The notes: generated from the letters alone by a model not told the origin. A DNA stretch of 64,000 nucleotides from Rhodobiaceae bacterium (GCA_021404525.1 JAAWWE010000006.1:62001-126000); one strand, 5' to 3'. Shown: positions 54,683 to 62,772, numbered from the stretch's first letter. Program-made: numbers and translations.

Positions 54683-55624
54683 ATGCTGCGCGTTTTTCTC
54701 ATTTCCATCCTTGCACTCGTGGTCATTGCCTCGGGCGTGCTGCATTTTCGATTTGATCTTGCTGTAGCAGCGCTTTCGTCAGACAGCCCGCCGCCGCTCC
54801 TCGACAAACGAGAACTCTCCGCCTCTGAACGGTGGTTTGATGACTATTACACGATCGACACCATTGATGAGCGTACCCATGTCATCGGTGAGCCTCGTGC
54901 CAGCGGTCCCGTATTTTCCTATCTCATCGAAGGACGCGACAAAGCCATTCTGTTTGATGTTGGATATCCGTCGGCCAACATTTTGCCCGTCATCGAAAGC
55001 CTGACCGACAAGCCGGTTCTCGCCGTGCCCTCTCACCTCCATTACGATCATGTCGGTAATCTGGAACGGTTTGATGAAATCGCCCTCCTGGATACGCCAC
55101 AGCGCAGAGCACAGATGGACGGCGACATTTTTTCGCCAACACACACGCAATATCTGGGTTCCGCCGAAGGGCACCCCATCCCAAGCTGGAAGATCACCAG
55201 ATGGCTCTCAGAGGGCGAAACAATCGACCTTGGTGATCGAACCATAAAAATTGTGTTCACACCGGGTCATACAGACGAATCCATTTCGGTGTGGGACGAA
55301 GCAAACGGCCAGTTCTTCACCGGCGATTATATTTATGAAGGACCGCTCTACGCATTCCTGCCCAACTCATCCCTCACCGACTATTTGAAGGTTGCAGAAA
55401 ACCTGCTCCTCACTCTGCCCCGCGAGACCAAACTCTATACTGCGCACCGTATGAACATCACGGGCACACCTATCTTGGAAATGAGAGATATTGTGGAACT
55501 GCGCGACACCCTGGAAGCGGTTCGCGACGGCGAAATCTCTGGTTCTGGCTTTTTCCCGACACGCTATCCGGTGAACGAACGGATCGATCTCGACGCAGAT
55601 ATTCCCTGGTTTCAGGACTGGTAG
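54683..55624 (+). CDS. MBL-fold hydrolase, paralogue B
   Basis: 313 residues. A hydrophobic N-terminal segment (VFLISILALVVIASGVLHF) anchors or exports it. Metal motif SHLHYDHVGN, then VFTPGHTDESISVWDEANGQFFTGDYIYEGPLYAFLPNSSLTDYLKVAENLL. It matches paralogue A throughout, including FLPNSSL and the RDGEISGSGFFPTRYPVN end. GGGGGA precedes the ATG. Divergent from the AhpD-like gene. Confidence 0.88.
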   Translation: MLRVFLISILALVVIASGVLHFRFDLAVAALSSDSPPPLLDKRELSASERWFDDYYTIDTIDERTHVIGEPRASGPVFSYLIEGRDKAILFDVGYPSANILPVIESLTDKPVLAVPSHLHYDHVGNLERFDEIALLDTPQRRAQMDGDIFSPTHTQYLGSAEGHPIPSWKITRWLSEGETIDLGDRTIKIVFTPGHTDESISVWDEANGQFFTGDYIYEGPLYAFLPNSSLTDYLKVAENLLLTLPRETKLYTAHRMNITGTPILEMRDIVELRDTLEAVRDGEISGSGFFPTRYPVNERIDLDADIPWFQDW

Positions 55625-55634
55625 GCCCGCGCCG

Positions 55635-56291
55635 TTAGAGCGCCAACAGATCAGGCAACTGCTGCATGCTGTCAAAGGTGGTTGCACCTGCAGCCTTGAG
55701 AGCCGCCTTGTCTGAGAGCGGGTCACCTGTATATCCAAGCACCTGCATGCCCGCTGCAATGCCAGCCTCAACACCCGGACGGCTGTCCTCAATCACCACA
55801 CAAGTTTCCGGCGCATGGCCCATCTGTTCAGCCGCATGGAGAAAAAGGTCCGGCGCCGGCTTACCACGCGCCACCATGTCTGCATTAAACAGAACATCTT
55901 CAACGAGGGACAAAAGCCCGGAACTTCCGAGCGTTGCGTGCATCTTTTCCATCTGGCCCGACGAAGCGACACAGTAGGGCACGCCTTGCTCTCGCAATCG
56001 CTCGATCTGGCCTTTCACGTGAGGAACAGCCTCGATCCCGTCCGCAAACAGCTTGATCGATTCATCGCGCACCATCTGATGCCAGTTCCCTGGTAGAGAC
56101 CGCCCGGCAAGCGCTTCCACTTCCGCCTGAACCGTCTTCATGGATTTACCCAGAAAGCGTTTCCGGCATTGCTCATAGGTAAGGGGCGCACCTGCCTCGG
56201 TCACAAGACGGGAAAGCAACTGATTGGCCACATGCTCTGTATCCACCAGCACGCCATCGCAATCAAAAATAACAAGAGAGGTCTTATTCAT
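55635..56291 (-). CDS. HAD-superfamily phosphatase (beta-phosphoglucomutase-like)
   Basis: 218 residues from ATG at 56291. HAD motif I VIFDCDGVLVDTE, motif II VASSGQMEKM, motif III Lys in ARGKPAPDLFLHAAEQMG and motif IV VVIEDSRPGVEAGIAAGM. A C1 cap between I and II gives the beta-phosphoglucomutase/phosphoglycolate group. Substrate not set by sequence. Convergent with MBL paralogue B, 10 bases apart. Confidence 0.92.
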   Translation of the reverse strand: MNKTSLVIFDCDGVLVDTEHVANQLLSRLVTEAGAPLTYEQCRKRFLGKSMKTVQAEVEALAGRSLPGNWHQMVRDESIKLFADGIEAVPHVKGQIERLREQGVPYCVASSGQMEKMHATLGSSGLLSLVEDVLFNADMVARGKPAPDLFLHAAEQMGHAPETCVVIEDSRPGVEAGIAAGMQVLGYTGDPLSDKAALKAAGATTFDSMQQLPDLLAL

Positions 56292-56358
56292 GCGCCGCAG
56301 CATAGGCATACAGGCGCGTGCGGCCAGTCACTTTCTATGACGAACTTTTACCAGCAGC

Positions 56359-56553
56359 TCACGCCTGCCAGCTTGGTTCACGGGTCGCATGTTCATTGAT
56401 GAAAGCCTCCAGGTCTTTCACGGCCACACGAAATTCCCGACCGATTTTCACTGCCCGCAACTCCTCCTGCCGGATCCAGGACCGCACCGTCGGCTCGCGG
56501 ACCTTGAGCAACTCCGCAATGTCCTGCGTTGTTAAAAATGGCTTGCTCAGCAT
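56359..56553 (-). CDS. Excisionase-type helix-turn-helix protein
   Basis: 64 residues from ATG at 56553, with GAGAGG five bases upstream. LTTQDIAELLKVREPTVRSWIRQEELRAVKIGREFRVAVKDLEAFINEH is the MerR/excisionase-like winged helix of the HTH_17 group, a single DNA-binding module. No integrase, phage or attachment site is near, so it is probably a chromosomal regulator rather than a mobile-element factor. Confidence 0.85.
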   Translation of the reverse strand: MLSKPFLTTQDIAELLKVREPTVRSWIRQEELRAVKIGREFRVAVKDLEAFINEHATREPSWQA

Positions 56554-56708
56554 TAACCCCTCTCCCCATCCGGACAAGTACGCCTAAGTATGTAAACGAC
56601 TTTGAGAGTAGGTCAACCACTCTCAGAATCGTTGAAACAACATGTTTTGCGCCCTATTTGTAGAGAAGGTGAAAACCGCCCCTTCAGCATTGAACAGACA
56701 GGTAGCAA

Positions 56709-57611
56709 ATGCCCCCAAGCGCCCAAACAGACGACCGCACCGCCGCAGCGACGCTTAAAGCACCCAAGACCATATTGATGGCGACGGATCTGTCGGCCCG
56801 ATCAGACAGAGCGCTTGAACGTGCGGTCACTCTCGCGAAACAGCACCAGGCGCGCCTGGTCATTCTCAACATCATTGATGAAGACCTGCCCTCGTCCGTA
56901 CAGGACCGCGTGCGCGACGCGACACTGACGGAGATTCAAAACAGCCTCGACAGAGTGGATGGCGCAGAGGCGCTTGACCCGTCAGTAGAAGCCATTGCAG
57001 GCAAGGATTATCGAGACATTCTGGACCATGCAGACGCCATCGCCGCCGACCTGATCGTGCTGGGCATCCATCGCAATGAAGCCGGCAACAAGCCCATCGC
57101 CGGCACCACCATGGAGCGGGTTATTCGCAAAGGGCAGAAGCCCGTGCTCGTCGTCCCGAACAGAACAGAAGGCACCTACAACAAAGTCGCCGTCGCGGTC
57201 GATTTCTCAGCCTACTCCCGCATCGCCATTCGTCAGGCGCTGACATTGGCACCGGGCGCTGAATTCAACGCCATCCATTCCTACCATGTGCCCTTTGGCG
57301 GCTTTCAACGCGGCCGCGAAACCCGCAACGCCTATAGAGATGAACATGAGCGCACCCTGACCCAGCTGATTGAGGAAGAGTTAGAGACCCTCATCGGTTC
57401 CGCATCGCAACCAGACATCCCCTTTCACAAGGTGATCAAACAGGGGGAAACCCAGTCTGTCATCCGGTCAGAGGTGGAACGGCTGCAGCCAGACCTTCTG
57501 GTGCTCGGCACCCATGGGCGCGTTGGGCTGACCCACGCATTGCTGGGCAGCATTGCCGAGAGTTTCCTCAACAATCCACCCTGTGACGTGCTCGTGGTGA
57601 AAGCCTGGTAG
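56709..57611 (+). CDS. Tandem universal stress protein
   Basis: 300 residues containing two UspA domains. Domain 1 (~20-148): TILMATDLSARSDRALERAVTLA ... IVLGIHRNEAGNKPIAGTTMERVIRKGQKPVLVV. Domain 2 (~158-300): VAVAVDFSAYSRIAIRQALTL ... LLVLGTHGRVGLTHALLGSIAESFLNNPPCDVLVVKAW. Each has the G-x2-G-x9-G(S/T) nucleotide pattern to some extent. Binds ATP in many members and supports stress survival. AGGTAGCAA precedes the ATG. Confidence 0.93.
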   Translation: MPPSAQTDDRTAAATLKAPKTILMATDLSARSDRALERAVTLAKQHQARLVILNIIDEDLPSSVQDRVRDATLTEIQNSLDRVDGAEALDPSVEAIAGKDYRDILDHADAIAADLIVLGIHRNEAGNKPIAGTTMERVIRKGQKPVLVVPNRTEGTYNKVAVAVDFSAYSRIAIRQALTLAPGAEFNAIHSYHVPFGGFQRGRETRNAYRDEHERTLTQLIEEELETLIGSASQPDIPFHKVIKQGETQSVIRSEVERLQPDLLVLGTHGRVGLTHALLGSIAESFLNNPPCDVLVVKAW

Positions 57612-57626
57612 AGGGCCAGACAGCAC

Positions 57627-58613
57627 TTATCGATAGAGAGGCTGGTTATTGCCCGCATAAAGGTGGGCGACTTGCTCGGAATAGCCATTGAAGAGCTGGG
57701 TTGGCACCCGCGTGCCGGTGCCGAGCAGCTCCTCGGTGGCCTGGCTCCAGCGCGGATGTGCCACTTCCGGGTTCACATTCGCCCAGAAGCCATATTCTTT
57801 CGGATTGATCTCTTCCCAGAAACTCACCGGGCGCTTTGCCGTAAACGTAAACCGCACAATCGACTTGATGGACTTAAAGCCATATTTCCACGGCACCGCC
57901 AAACGCAGCGGCGCGCCAAACTGTTTGGGCAAAGGCTTGCCATAAACGCCCGTCACCAGGAACGCGAGATCATTGGTGGCCTCATCAAGGGTGAGTCCTT
58001 CCACATACGGCCAGGGATACCAGAACTGATTCTGTCCCGTCGCCACATCCGGGTTCATAAAGGTTTCCATGCGCACATAGCGCACGCCTGATTTGATGTT
58101 GGCGAGTTTCACCAGTTCTGAGAAAGGGAACCCGGTCCAGGGAACCGCCATCGCCCAGGCTTCCACACACCGGTGACGGTAGAGACGCTCTTCCAGCGGC
58201 ATAGCCTTGATCAGCTCATCGCAATCCAGGGTGAGCGGCTCGGCCACATCTCCATCAATCACAACCTGCCAGGGGCGAATCTCCAGCGCTTGTGCCGCAC
58301 TGGAAATACGCTTGTGGCTGCCAAACTCGTAGAAATTATTGTACCGCGAGGACACCTCTTCCCGGGTGATGTCCCGCGTCAGCGTGAAGTCCGGATTGCG
58401 CGGGGCTGGATATTTGGACGCGTTGGGATCAAGGGAAATGGCACTGCCCGTATCTGCTTCTGCCCCATCCTCGCATGCAGCAAGGAGGCCGGACCCGACA
58501 CCCGCAGCAAGCAGACCACTGGTTTTCAGAAACTTTCGCCGGTTGAAGAATATATGCTCAGACGTGGCCTGGTTTTCAGAGATCTCCCAAGGGCGGGTCT
58601 TTTTGATGAGCAT
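57627..58613 (-). CDS. msrP: Protein-methionine-sulfoxide reductase catalytic subunit MsrP
   Basis: 328 residues from ATG at 58613, with AGGAG six bases upstream. A twin-arginine signal (FFNRRKFLKTSGLLAAGVGSGLLAACEDG) exports the folded Mo enzyme. The oxidoreductase Mo-binding domain has the Mo ligand Cys149 in LYRHRCVEAWAMAVPW, and DLAFLVTGVYGKPLPKQFGAPLRLAVPWKYGFKSIKSIVRF follows. It repairs oxidised methionine in periplasmic proteins. The heme partner msrQ usually adjoins it but is not beside it here. Confidence 0.94.
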   Translation of the reverse strand: MLIKKTRPWEISENQATSEHIFFNRRKFLKTSGLLAAGVGSGLLAACEDGAEADTGSAISLDPNASKYPAPRNPDFTLTRDITREEVSSRYNNFYEFGSHKRISSAAQALEIRPWQVVIDGDVAEPLTLDCDELIKAMPLEERLYRHRCVEAWAMAVPWTGFPFSELVKLANIKSGVRYVRMETFMNPDVATGQNQFWYPWPYVEGLTLDEATNDLAFLVTGVYGKPLPKQFGAPLRLAVPWKYGFKSIKSIVRFTFTAKRPVSFWEEINPKEYGFWANVNPEVAHPRWSQATEELLGTGTRVPTQLFNGYSEQVAHLYAGNNQPLYR

Positions 58614-58650
58614 CTTTCTCTCCTGAATAGATGAGACCAGAATTAGCCCA

Positions 58651-58690
58651 AAACACAAAAGGGGCAAGTCACCTTAAAGCGACCTGCCCC
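58651..58690 (-). terminator. Terminator of dps
   Basis: On the minus strand GGGGCAGGTC and GACTTGCCCC arms pair across a 10-base interior and are followed by TTTTGTGTTTT. It ends the dps transcript and separates it from msrP on the same strand. Confidence 0.8.
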
Positions 58691-58735
58691 CAATTCTGCT
58701 CGCGTTTTCGTGAACCAGTTTAGCCCAAATGGCTC

Positions 58736-59206
58736 TTAGCTCTCCAGCATAGAGCGCAGCATCCACGCGGTTTTCTCTGATGCCTGCATACGCTGGGTCA
58801 AAAGGTCTGCAGTTGGTTCATCACTTGCGTCTTCGGCCAGCGGAAACACTTCGCGCGCTGTCCGCGCCACGGCTTCATGACCCTTTACAAGGTTGGCCAG
58901 CATGGCCTCCGCCTTTGGCACGCCACTATCTTCTTCAATAGAGGTAAGATCAGCATAGGCCGCGTAGCTACCCGGCGCATATTCGCCCAATGATCGAATG
59001 CGCTCTGCAATCTCGTCGACCGCCATCCAGAGCTCATTATATTGAACCTCAAACATGGTGTGCAGCGTATTGAACATCGGACCCGTCACGTTCCAGTGGT
59101 AATTATGGGTCTTGAGATAGAGCGTATAGGTGTCCGCCAGAACACGGGTCAGCCCTTCCGCGATCTTCGCGCGCTCAGCTTCGGGAATTCCAATATCAAT
59201 TTGCAT
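58736..59206 (-). CDS. dps: Dps-like ferritin (DNA-binding protein from starved cells)
   Basis: 156 residues. The dimer-interface ferroxidase residues are visible in [48 protein letters not shown] (His, Asp and Glu). Dps cages oxidise Fe2+ with H2O2 and protect DNA. No long basic N-terminal tail, so DNA binding may be weak. AAGGAGGT lies five bases before the ATG. An ICE-like box lies upstream, which fits iron control. Confidence 0.94.
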   Translation of the reverse strand: MQIDIGIPEAERAKIAEGLTRVLADTYTLYLKTHNYHWNVTGPMFNTLHTMFEVQYNELWMAVDEIAERIRSLGEYAPGSYAAYADLTSIEEDSGVPKAEAMLANLVKGHEAVARTAREVFPLAEDASDEPTADLLTQRMQASEKTAWMLRSMLES

Positions 59207-59229
59207 GGGTCACCTCCTTGATTGAGCCA

Positions 59230-59280
59230 AATATAGGCGATCTCTCATCCCCATACAAGGTAGTTTAGAATTATTTTAAA
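59230..59280 (-). promoter_or_regulatory. dps promoter with ICE (Irr) box
   Basis: On the minus strand TTGTAT (59253-59258) and TATATT (59230-59235) are 17 bases apart. Just upstream, 59264-59280 reads TTTAGAATTATTTTAAA, matching the ICE/Irr consensus TTTAGAA-N3-TTCTAAA at 13 of 14 fixed positions. In alphaproteobacteria Irr controls iron storage and heme genes through such boxes. Confidence 0.65.
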
Positions 59281-59371
59281 GAAGAAAATGTGACAGGCCG
59301 CTTGGGCTCGCGAAAGGCTTTAGGTAGAGTAAACAAGAGCTTCTAGGGGTGCGTCACATAGGGGAAGTAGA

Positions 59372-60172
59372 ATGACCATTAAGTTTCTTGATCAGGACCC
59401 AATCGTCATCAGCCGACGCAAGCTGGTTCAGGGCCTGGCGGCTGGTTCCATCGTGGCAGTCGCAGGCTGTGCCCGCAATCAGGCGATTGGCCGCGACCAG
59501 CTCCTGCTTGTTTCGGAAGGCCAGATTGCGCAGATGGCCGCATCCTCCTGGACCCAACTCAAGCGCCAGACAAAGGTCTCCAAAGACCGCAATCTCAATC
59601 GCCGTCTCAATGAAGTCGGGAACCGGATTGTGCAGACGGCAGGCCTTCAGCGCCAGCCATGGGAATTCACGGTCTTTGACGATGATCAGGCGAACGCCTT
59701 CGTGCTACCCGGTGGCAAGGTCGGTTTTTACAAAGGCATCTTCAAACGCATGAAGAATGACCATCATCTCGCAACCGTTATGGGTCATGAGGTGGGACAT
59801 GTCACCGGCAAACACGCCGCCGAGCGCTACAGCCAACAGGTGGCGGCTGGCGTTGTCACGACAGCAGCTGCTGTGGCGCTTGAAGCAGGCGATGTAAGAG
59901 GTGGCGCGCAAATCGCGGGCATTCTGGGTTTGGGCGTCCAGTTTGGGATCCTGCTGCCCTATTCCCGCCGCCATGAATTGGAAGCAGACCGGCTAGGTGT
60001 GCAATATATGCACCGCGCGGGCTATGACGCGCGCCAGGCCGTCGCCTTCTGGGACAACATGTCAGCGCAGCGCCGAGGCTCGCCACCGCCAGAATTCATG
60101 TCGACCCACCCGTCTGATGCGACCCGCAAAAACGCGATCCGTCAGGAGCTACAGCGCTTGGGTCTGGCGTAG
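59372..60172 (+). CDS. M48-family metalloprotease lipoprotein
   Basis: 266 residues. The N terminus has RR (SRRKLVQGL) and a lipobox VAVAGC with Cys33 as the expected lipidation site. The zinc site is His139-Glu140-x2-His143 (VMGHEVGHVTGKHAAERYS), with the third ligand Glu in RRHELEADRLGVQYM. Similar to periplasmic LoiP/BepA-type proteases that survey outer-membrane proteins. Single gene; repeat copy A follows 33 bases after its stop. Confidence 0.92.
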   Translation: MTIKFLDQDPIVISRRKLVQGLAAGSIVAVAGCARNQAIGRDQLLLVSEGQIAQMAASSWTQLKRQTKVSKDRNLNRRLNEVGNRIVQTAGLQRQPWEFTVFDDDQANAFVLPGGKVGFYKGIFKRMKNDHHLATVMGHEVGHVTGKHAAERYSQQVAAGVVTTAAAVALEAGDVRGGAQIAGILGLGVQFGILLPYSRRHELEADRLGVQYMHRAGYDARQAVAFWDNMSAQRRGSPPPEFMSTHPSDATRKNAIRQELQRLGLA

Positions 60173-60204
60173 GACTTCACGAAAACGACGGATAAGTTCA
60201 ATCC

Positions 60205-60279
60205 AAGGCCACGATCGTGGCCCGGCGCTCCTGCGCCGTTCCCGCGAAGGCCGACGCGAGTGCGTACGGCCGTGAGCGA
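60205..60279 (+). repeat. Three-hairpin intergenic repeat, copy A
   Basis: Hairpin 1 is the perfect palindrome GGCCACGATCGTGGCC (60207-60222). Hairpin 2 is CGGCGC-TCCT-GCGCCG (60223-60238). Hairpin 3 pairs GGCCGACGC with GCGTACGGCC (60249-60271, one bulged A). The unit ends GTGAGCG. It begins CCAAG and lies 33 bases after the M48 protease stop codon. Three more copies (B, C, D) share this layout. Confidence 0.8.
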
Positions 60280-60431
60280 TAAAAAAGCATTTTGCGCGTA
60301 AGCAGGAGGAGCCCCCACCCTTCCTCCTCCCCCCAAAACGGGAGGAGAAGGAAGGTCCGGCGCAAGGGGGGATGCGGGGGAACACATGCACCGGTGGGGT
60401 TGGCAGAGTTCTTCAGAGCAGCGACGGAGCA
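60280..60431. repeat. Spacer with a purine/pyrimidine-strand hairpin
   Basis: Between repeat copies A and B. CCTTCCTCCTCCC (60319-60331) is complementary to most of GGGAGGAGAAGGAAGG (60340-60355), giving a hairpin with one pyrimidine and one purine arm. No gene seen. Confidence 0.5.
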
Positions 60432-60508
60432 CCAAGGCCACGACCTTGGCCCGGCGCCCCTGCGCCGCTCCCGTGAAGGTGGTGAGCACAGCGAACTCAC
60501 CGTGAACG
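60432..60508 (+). repeat. Three-hairpin intergenic repeat, copy B
   Basis: Hairpin 1 GGCCA-CGACCT-TGGCC (60436-60451), hairpin 2 CGGCGC-CCCT-GCGCCG (60452-60467), hairpin 3 GGTGAG with CTCACC (60481-60486 and 60496-60501), then GTGAACG. It starts CCAAG like the other copies and ends 9 bases from the stop codon of the minus-strand membrane protein. Confidence 0.8.
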
Positions 60509-60516
60509 CAATCAAG

Positions 60517-60873
60517 CTACATCATGGGCATATAGACAGCCGGTCCACCGAGCCTGACATAGGCATCAATGGTCGACGCAATGAAGAGCGCAGCGGACCA
60601 GTTGAGCGCCACGACAAAGCCGAACCACCGAAGGGCTGATATCAGGCCGGACCAGTGGTCAACCGGATCGTCATAATCCCCCAGCGCCGCAAACAACCAG
60701 GCGACACCTGAAATTTCCAGCGCTGGGACCACCACCACCAGCCATTCAAGTAGATCCTCAGCCGGGTCAAGCCCCAACCGATGGATGAGGAACAGGAACA
60801 ATGCCGCGCCTACGGCAACGGTCCGGGCATGCGCCAGATTGAACAAAGTTTCTCTCTCTAGTTCGATATTCAT
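60517..60873 (-). CDS. Small membrane protein, unknown
   Basis: 118 residues with about three helices: TVAVGAALFLFLIHRLGL, LLEWLVVVVPALEISGVAWLFAALG and LRWFGFVVALNWSAALFIASTI. GGAGG lies eight bases before the ATG at 60873. I do not recognise a family. Repeat copy B lies against its 3' end. Confidence 0.8.
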   Translation of the reverse strand: MNIELERETLFNLAHARTVAVGAALFLFLIHRLGLDPAEDLLEWLVVVVPALEISGVAWLFAALGDYDDPVDHWSGLISALRWFGFVVALNWSAALFIASTIDAYVRLGGPAVYMPMM

Positions 60874-61204
60874 TTTTTCGTCCTCCGCGCATGAGGCCGA
60901 GCGAAACCACTCGCTCCCGACACGCGGAAACTCCTTGTACTGATATTTTGATCGAGCCGACCACAGGCGTGCGCTCGCCGGACAGGCGAACCAAAGCCCC
61001 CACCGCGATACAAAATCGCAGAGCCGGTGCGCGAAATTTCGCGCGTTACATCACTGAAATGCCGAAGCGGAAAACGTGAGGCAGGACGTTAAGCGTACGA
61101 ACCGACAGACACGTCAATCGCAGGGTTTTTCAGTGTTTTGGTATGGAAACAAACCATCTGACTTTCCTTCGATTGTTATCGGGACACCGTTTGGGGCCAA
61201 ACAT
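60874..61204. other. Intergenic region, no gene seen
   Basis: About 330 bases between the small membrane protein and the RNA candidate. A GTTTGG-CC-CCAAAC palindrome near 61190-61204 follows the RNA terminator on the minus strand. Otherwise I see no gene, terminator or repeat. Confidence 0.45.
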
Positions 61205-61237
61205 ACAAAAAGCCCCATCCGGATATGGTGGGGCTTT
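61205..61237 (-). terminator. Intrinsic terminator of the RNA candidate
   Basis: AAAGCCCCA and TGGGGCTTT arms (61209-61217 and 61229-61237) with the minus-strand tail TTTTTGTATG. The T tract is on the minus side, so it ends a minus-strand transcript, although no protein gene precedes it on that strand. Confidence 0.8.
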
Positions 61238-61346
61238 GAAAGTGACTTCGGATAAGCGTAGGTACGCTTAGTCGCAAAGGAGCCCGCCCCAGGGCTCCGA
61301 TTGCCAGCCCATAAATGGGCGCCGATATTTTGTGGTCACTGTCATG
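61205..61346 (-). ncRNA. Candidate small RNA of stacked hairpins
   Basis: On the minus strand, TTGACG (61376-61381) and TACTCA (61353-61358) give a 17-base-spaced promoter. The predicted RNA then folds into GCCCAT-TT-ATGGGC (61307-61320), GGAGCCC-6-GGGCTCC (61279-61298), TAAGCGTA-CC-TACGCTTA (61253-61270) and a final AAAGCCCCA...TGGGGCTTT stem followed by TTTGT (61207-61237). All stems are perfect or nearly so and the last is a strong terminator. A 61-codon frame covers it but looks accidental. No known RNA family recognised. Confidence 0.55.
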
Positions 61347-61480
61347 GGCGTTTGAGTACACCCGCCATCACGCAACGTCAACAACACTTCTGCATGTTTT
61401 TTTGTTTCATCCGCTTAAAGACAAAATTGGTGGTGCATGTGTGATGCAAGAGTCACAGAGTGTGAAGAGAGACTGAAGAA

Positions 61481-61593
61481 CACGACCGTGGCCCGGCGCT
61501 TGATCAGAACACCCAAGCTTGCGACTGCAAGCCGGGCGTCAGCCCGCGCCCGCGCCCGTGCAGTGGAATGCTGAAAGCATCCGCGCGTGAGCG
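61481..61593 (+). repeat. Three-hairpin intergenic repeat, copy C, with a truncated extra copy before it
   Basis: 61481-61500 (CACGACCGTGGCCCGGCGCT) matches the beginning of copy A and looks like a truncated copy. The full copy then has hairpin 1 GCTTGC-GACT-GCAAGC (61517-61532), hairpin 2 CGGGC-GTCA-GCCCG (61533-61546), hairpin 3 GGATGCT-like stem with one bulged A (61565-61582) and ends GTGAGCG (61587-61593). Stem letters differ from A and B but pair correctly. Confidence 0.7.
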
Positions 61594-61674
61594 GAAAAAG
61601 AGTCCTATTGCATCACACCGCGCAACACGCGAACCTCTTCATAAAGAAACAAAAGACCACCGGAGGAAACAAAC

Positions 61675-62472
61675 ATGGCAACGAATGCAAACTGTTGGGG
61701 CGATGAAACGGAATATGATTTCAACGACCTCACAGCAAAGCTCAACCAATACTTACGGCTGAGAACCAATCCCGTCGCCATGAAACGCTTTGCGACAGAA
61801 GCGGATCTTGATGCCATCCCGAAACTGCGCCGCCCGCGCGACGGTGAGCTGATGGCTACTGACCAGATTGTAGGTCAGTCCCGCTGGATCGGGTACACGA
61901 TCGGCGTCACCATGAAAAACCTGATGGGTCAGCAATGCGGTGCCGTGGTGGGTCTCACCGCACGCGACGAAGAGTTTCTCGACGGCAAGCGTTTCCACGG
62001 TGTCTGGTATGGCGACCTGGAAGGAAGTGCGGAACACCAGCGAGAAATGTCCTGCGCGCCCCATGGCGATTATGAAGCGCTCGTGACCTCGCCGCTCATT
62101 TCGGGTCGCATCGACAACCCGGACATCTGCCTCATCTACGGCACACCCGGTCAGATGATTACGCTCATGAACGGCCTGCAATATAAGAACTACAAGAAGT
62201 ACACCTTCACCTGTGTCGGCGAGAGTTCTTGCTCGGACAGTTGGGGCAATGCGCTGAAGACCGGCGAGCCCTCCATGTCCATCCCTTGCTATGCGGAACG
62301 CAAGTTTGGCGGCGTGCAGGATGACGAAATGCTGATCGCCCTGCCACCTTCTTATCTGCCCCAGATTGTCGACGGCCTCGCCGCCCTCTCAAAGAATGGC
62401 CTGCGCTATCCGATCCCCAACCACGGCATCGACAAATCGCCGATGGCCAGCATCAACCAGAGCTATGGGTGA
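61675..62472 (+). CDS. DUF169 family protein
   Basis: 265 residues. Matches the DUF169 family (LNQYLRLRTNPVAMKRFATEADLDAI, then a Cys-rich middle: LMGQQCGAVVGL, REMSCAPHGDYEAL, DNPDICLIYGTPGQMITLMNGLQYKNYKKYTFTCVGESSCSDSWG). The several Cys could bind a metal or cofactor, but no function is established. GGAGGAAACAAAC precedes the ATG. Repeat copy C lies 80 bases upstream. Confidence 0.88.
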   Translation: MATNANCWGDETEYDFNDLTAKLNQYLRLRTNPVAMKRFATEADLDAIPKLRRPRDGELMATDQIVGQSRWIGYTIGVTMKNLMGQQCGAVVGLTARDEEFLDGKRFHGVWYGDLEGSAEHQREMSCAPHGDYEALVTSPLISGRIDNPDICLIYGTPGQMITLMNGLQYKNYKKYTFTCVGESSCSDSWGNALKTGEPSMSIPCYAERKFGGVQDDEMLIALPPSYLPQIVDGLAALSKNGLRYPIPNHGIDKSPMASINQSYG

Positions 62473-62505
62473 GGAGGCTGAGCCCATTTTGTCGACGTGA
62501 TAGGT

Positions 62506-62772
62506 TCAGTACAAAGAGGCGCCAATCAGCATCGTGGCTGCAGTACCAGTAAGAATGAAACCTGTTCGCCATCGACGCAGAAAGACTTTCCCCTCTTCAG
62601 ATAAGTATTCTCTGTTTAGTTTGTGAGAAAGAGGCAGCCAGACAAACCGATGTCTTTTCAGTTTTGCCTCTTCTTTCAGAAAGAAAATCAAGAAAAGGTC
62701 GAACAACCACGCTGAGCAAAAAATTCCAACAGTCGCCACAATAAACAAATACAGCATTGCTTCATTGTTCAT
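62506..62772 (-). CDS. Small two-helix membrane protein
   Basis: 88 residues: helix 1 MLYLFIVATVGIFCSAWLFDLFLIFFL, a basic middle (KEEAKLKRHRFVWLPLSHKLNREYLSEEGKVFLRRWR) and helix 2 TGFILTGTAATMLIGASLY. Lower GC and more Phe/Lys than its neighbours. No family recognised. Ribosome site is unclear. Confidence 0.65.
   Translation of the reverse strand: MNNEAMLYLFIVATVGIFCSAWLFDLFLIFFLKEEAKLKRHRFVWLPLSHKLNREYLSEEGKVFLRRWRTGFILTGTAATMLIGASLY

Noticed and set aside
61176-61361. 61-codon minus-strand frame over the RNA candidate
   Set aside because: It runs through four perfect hairpins and the terminator; the structure explains the sequence better than a protein would.
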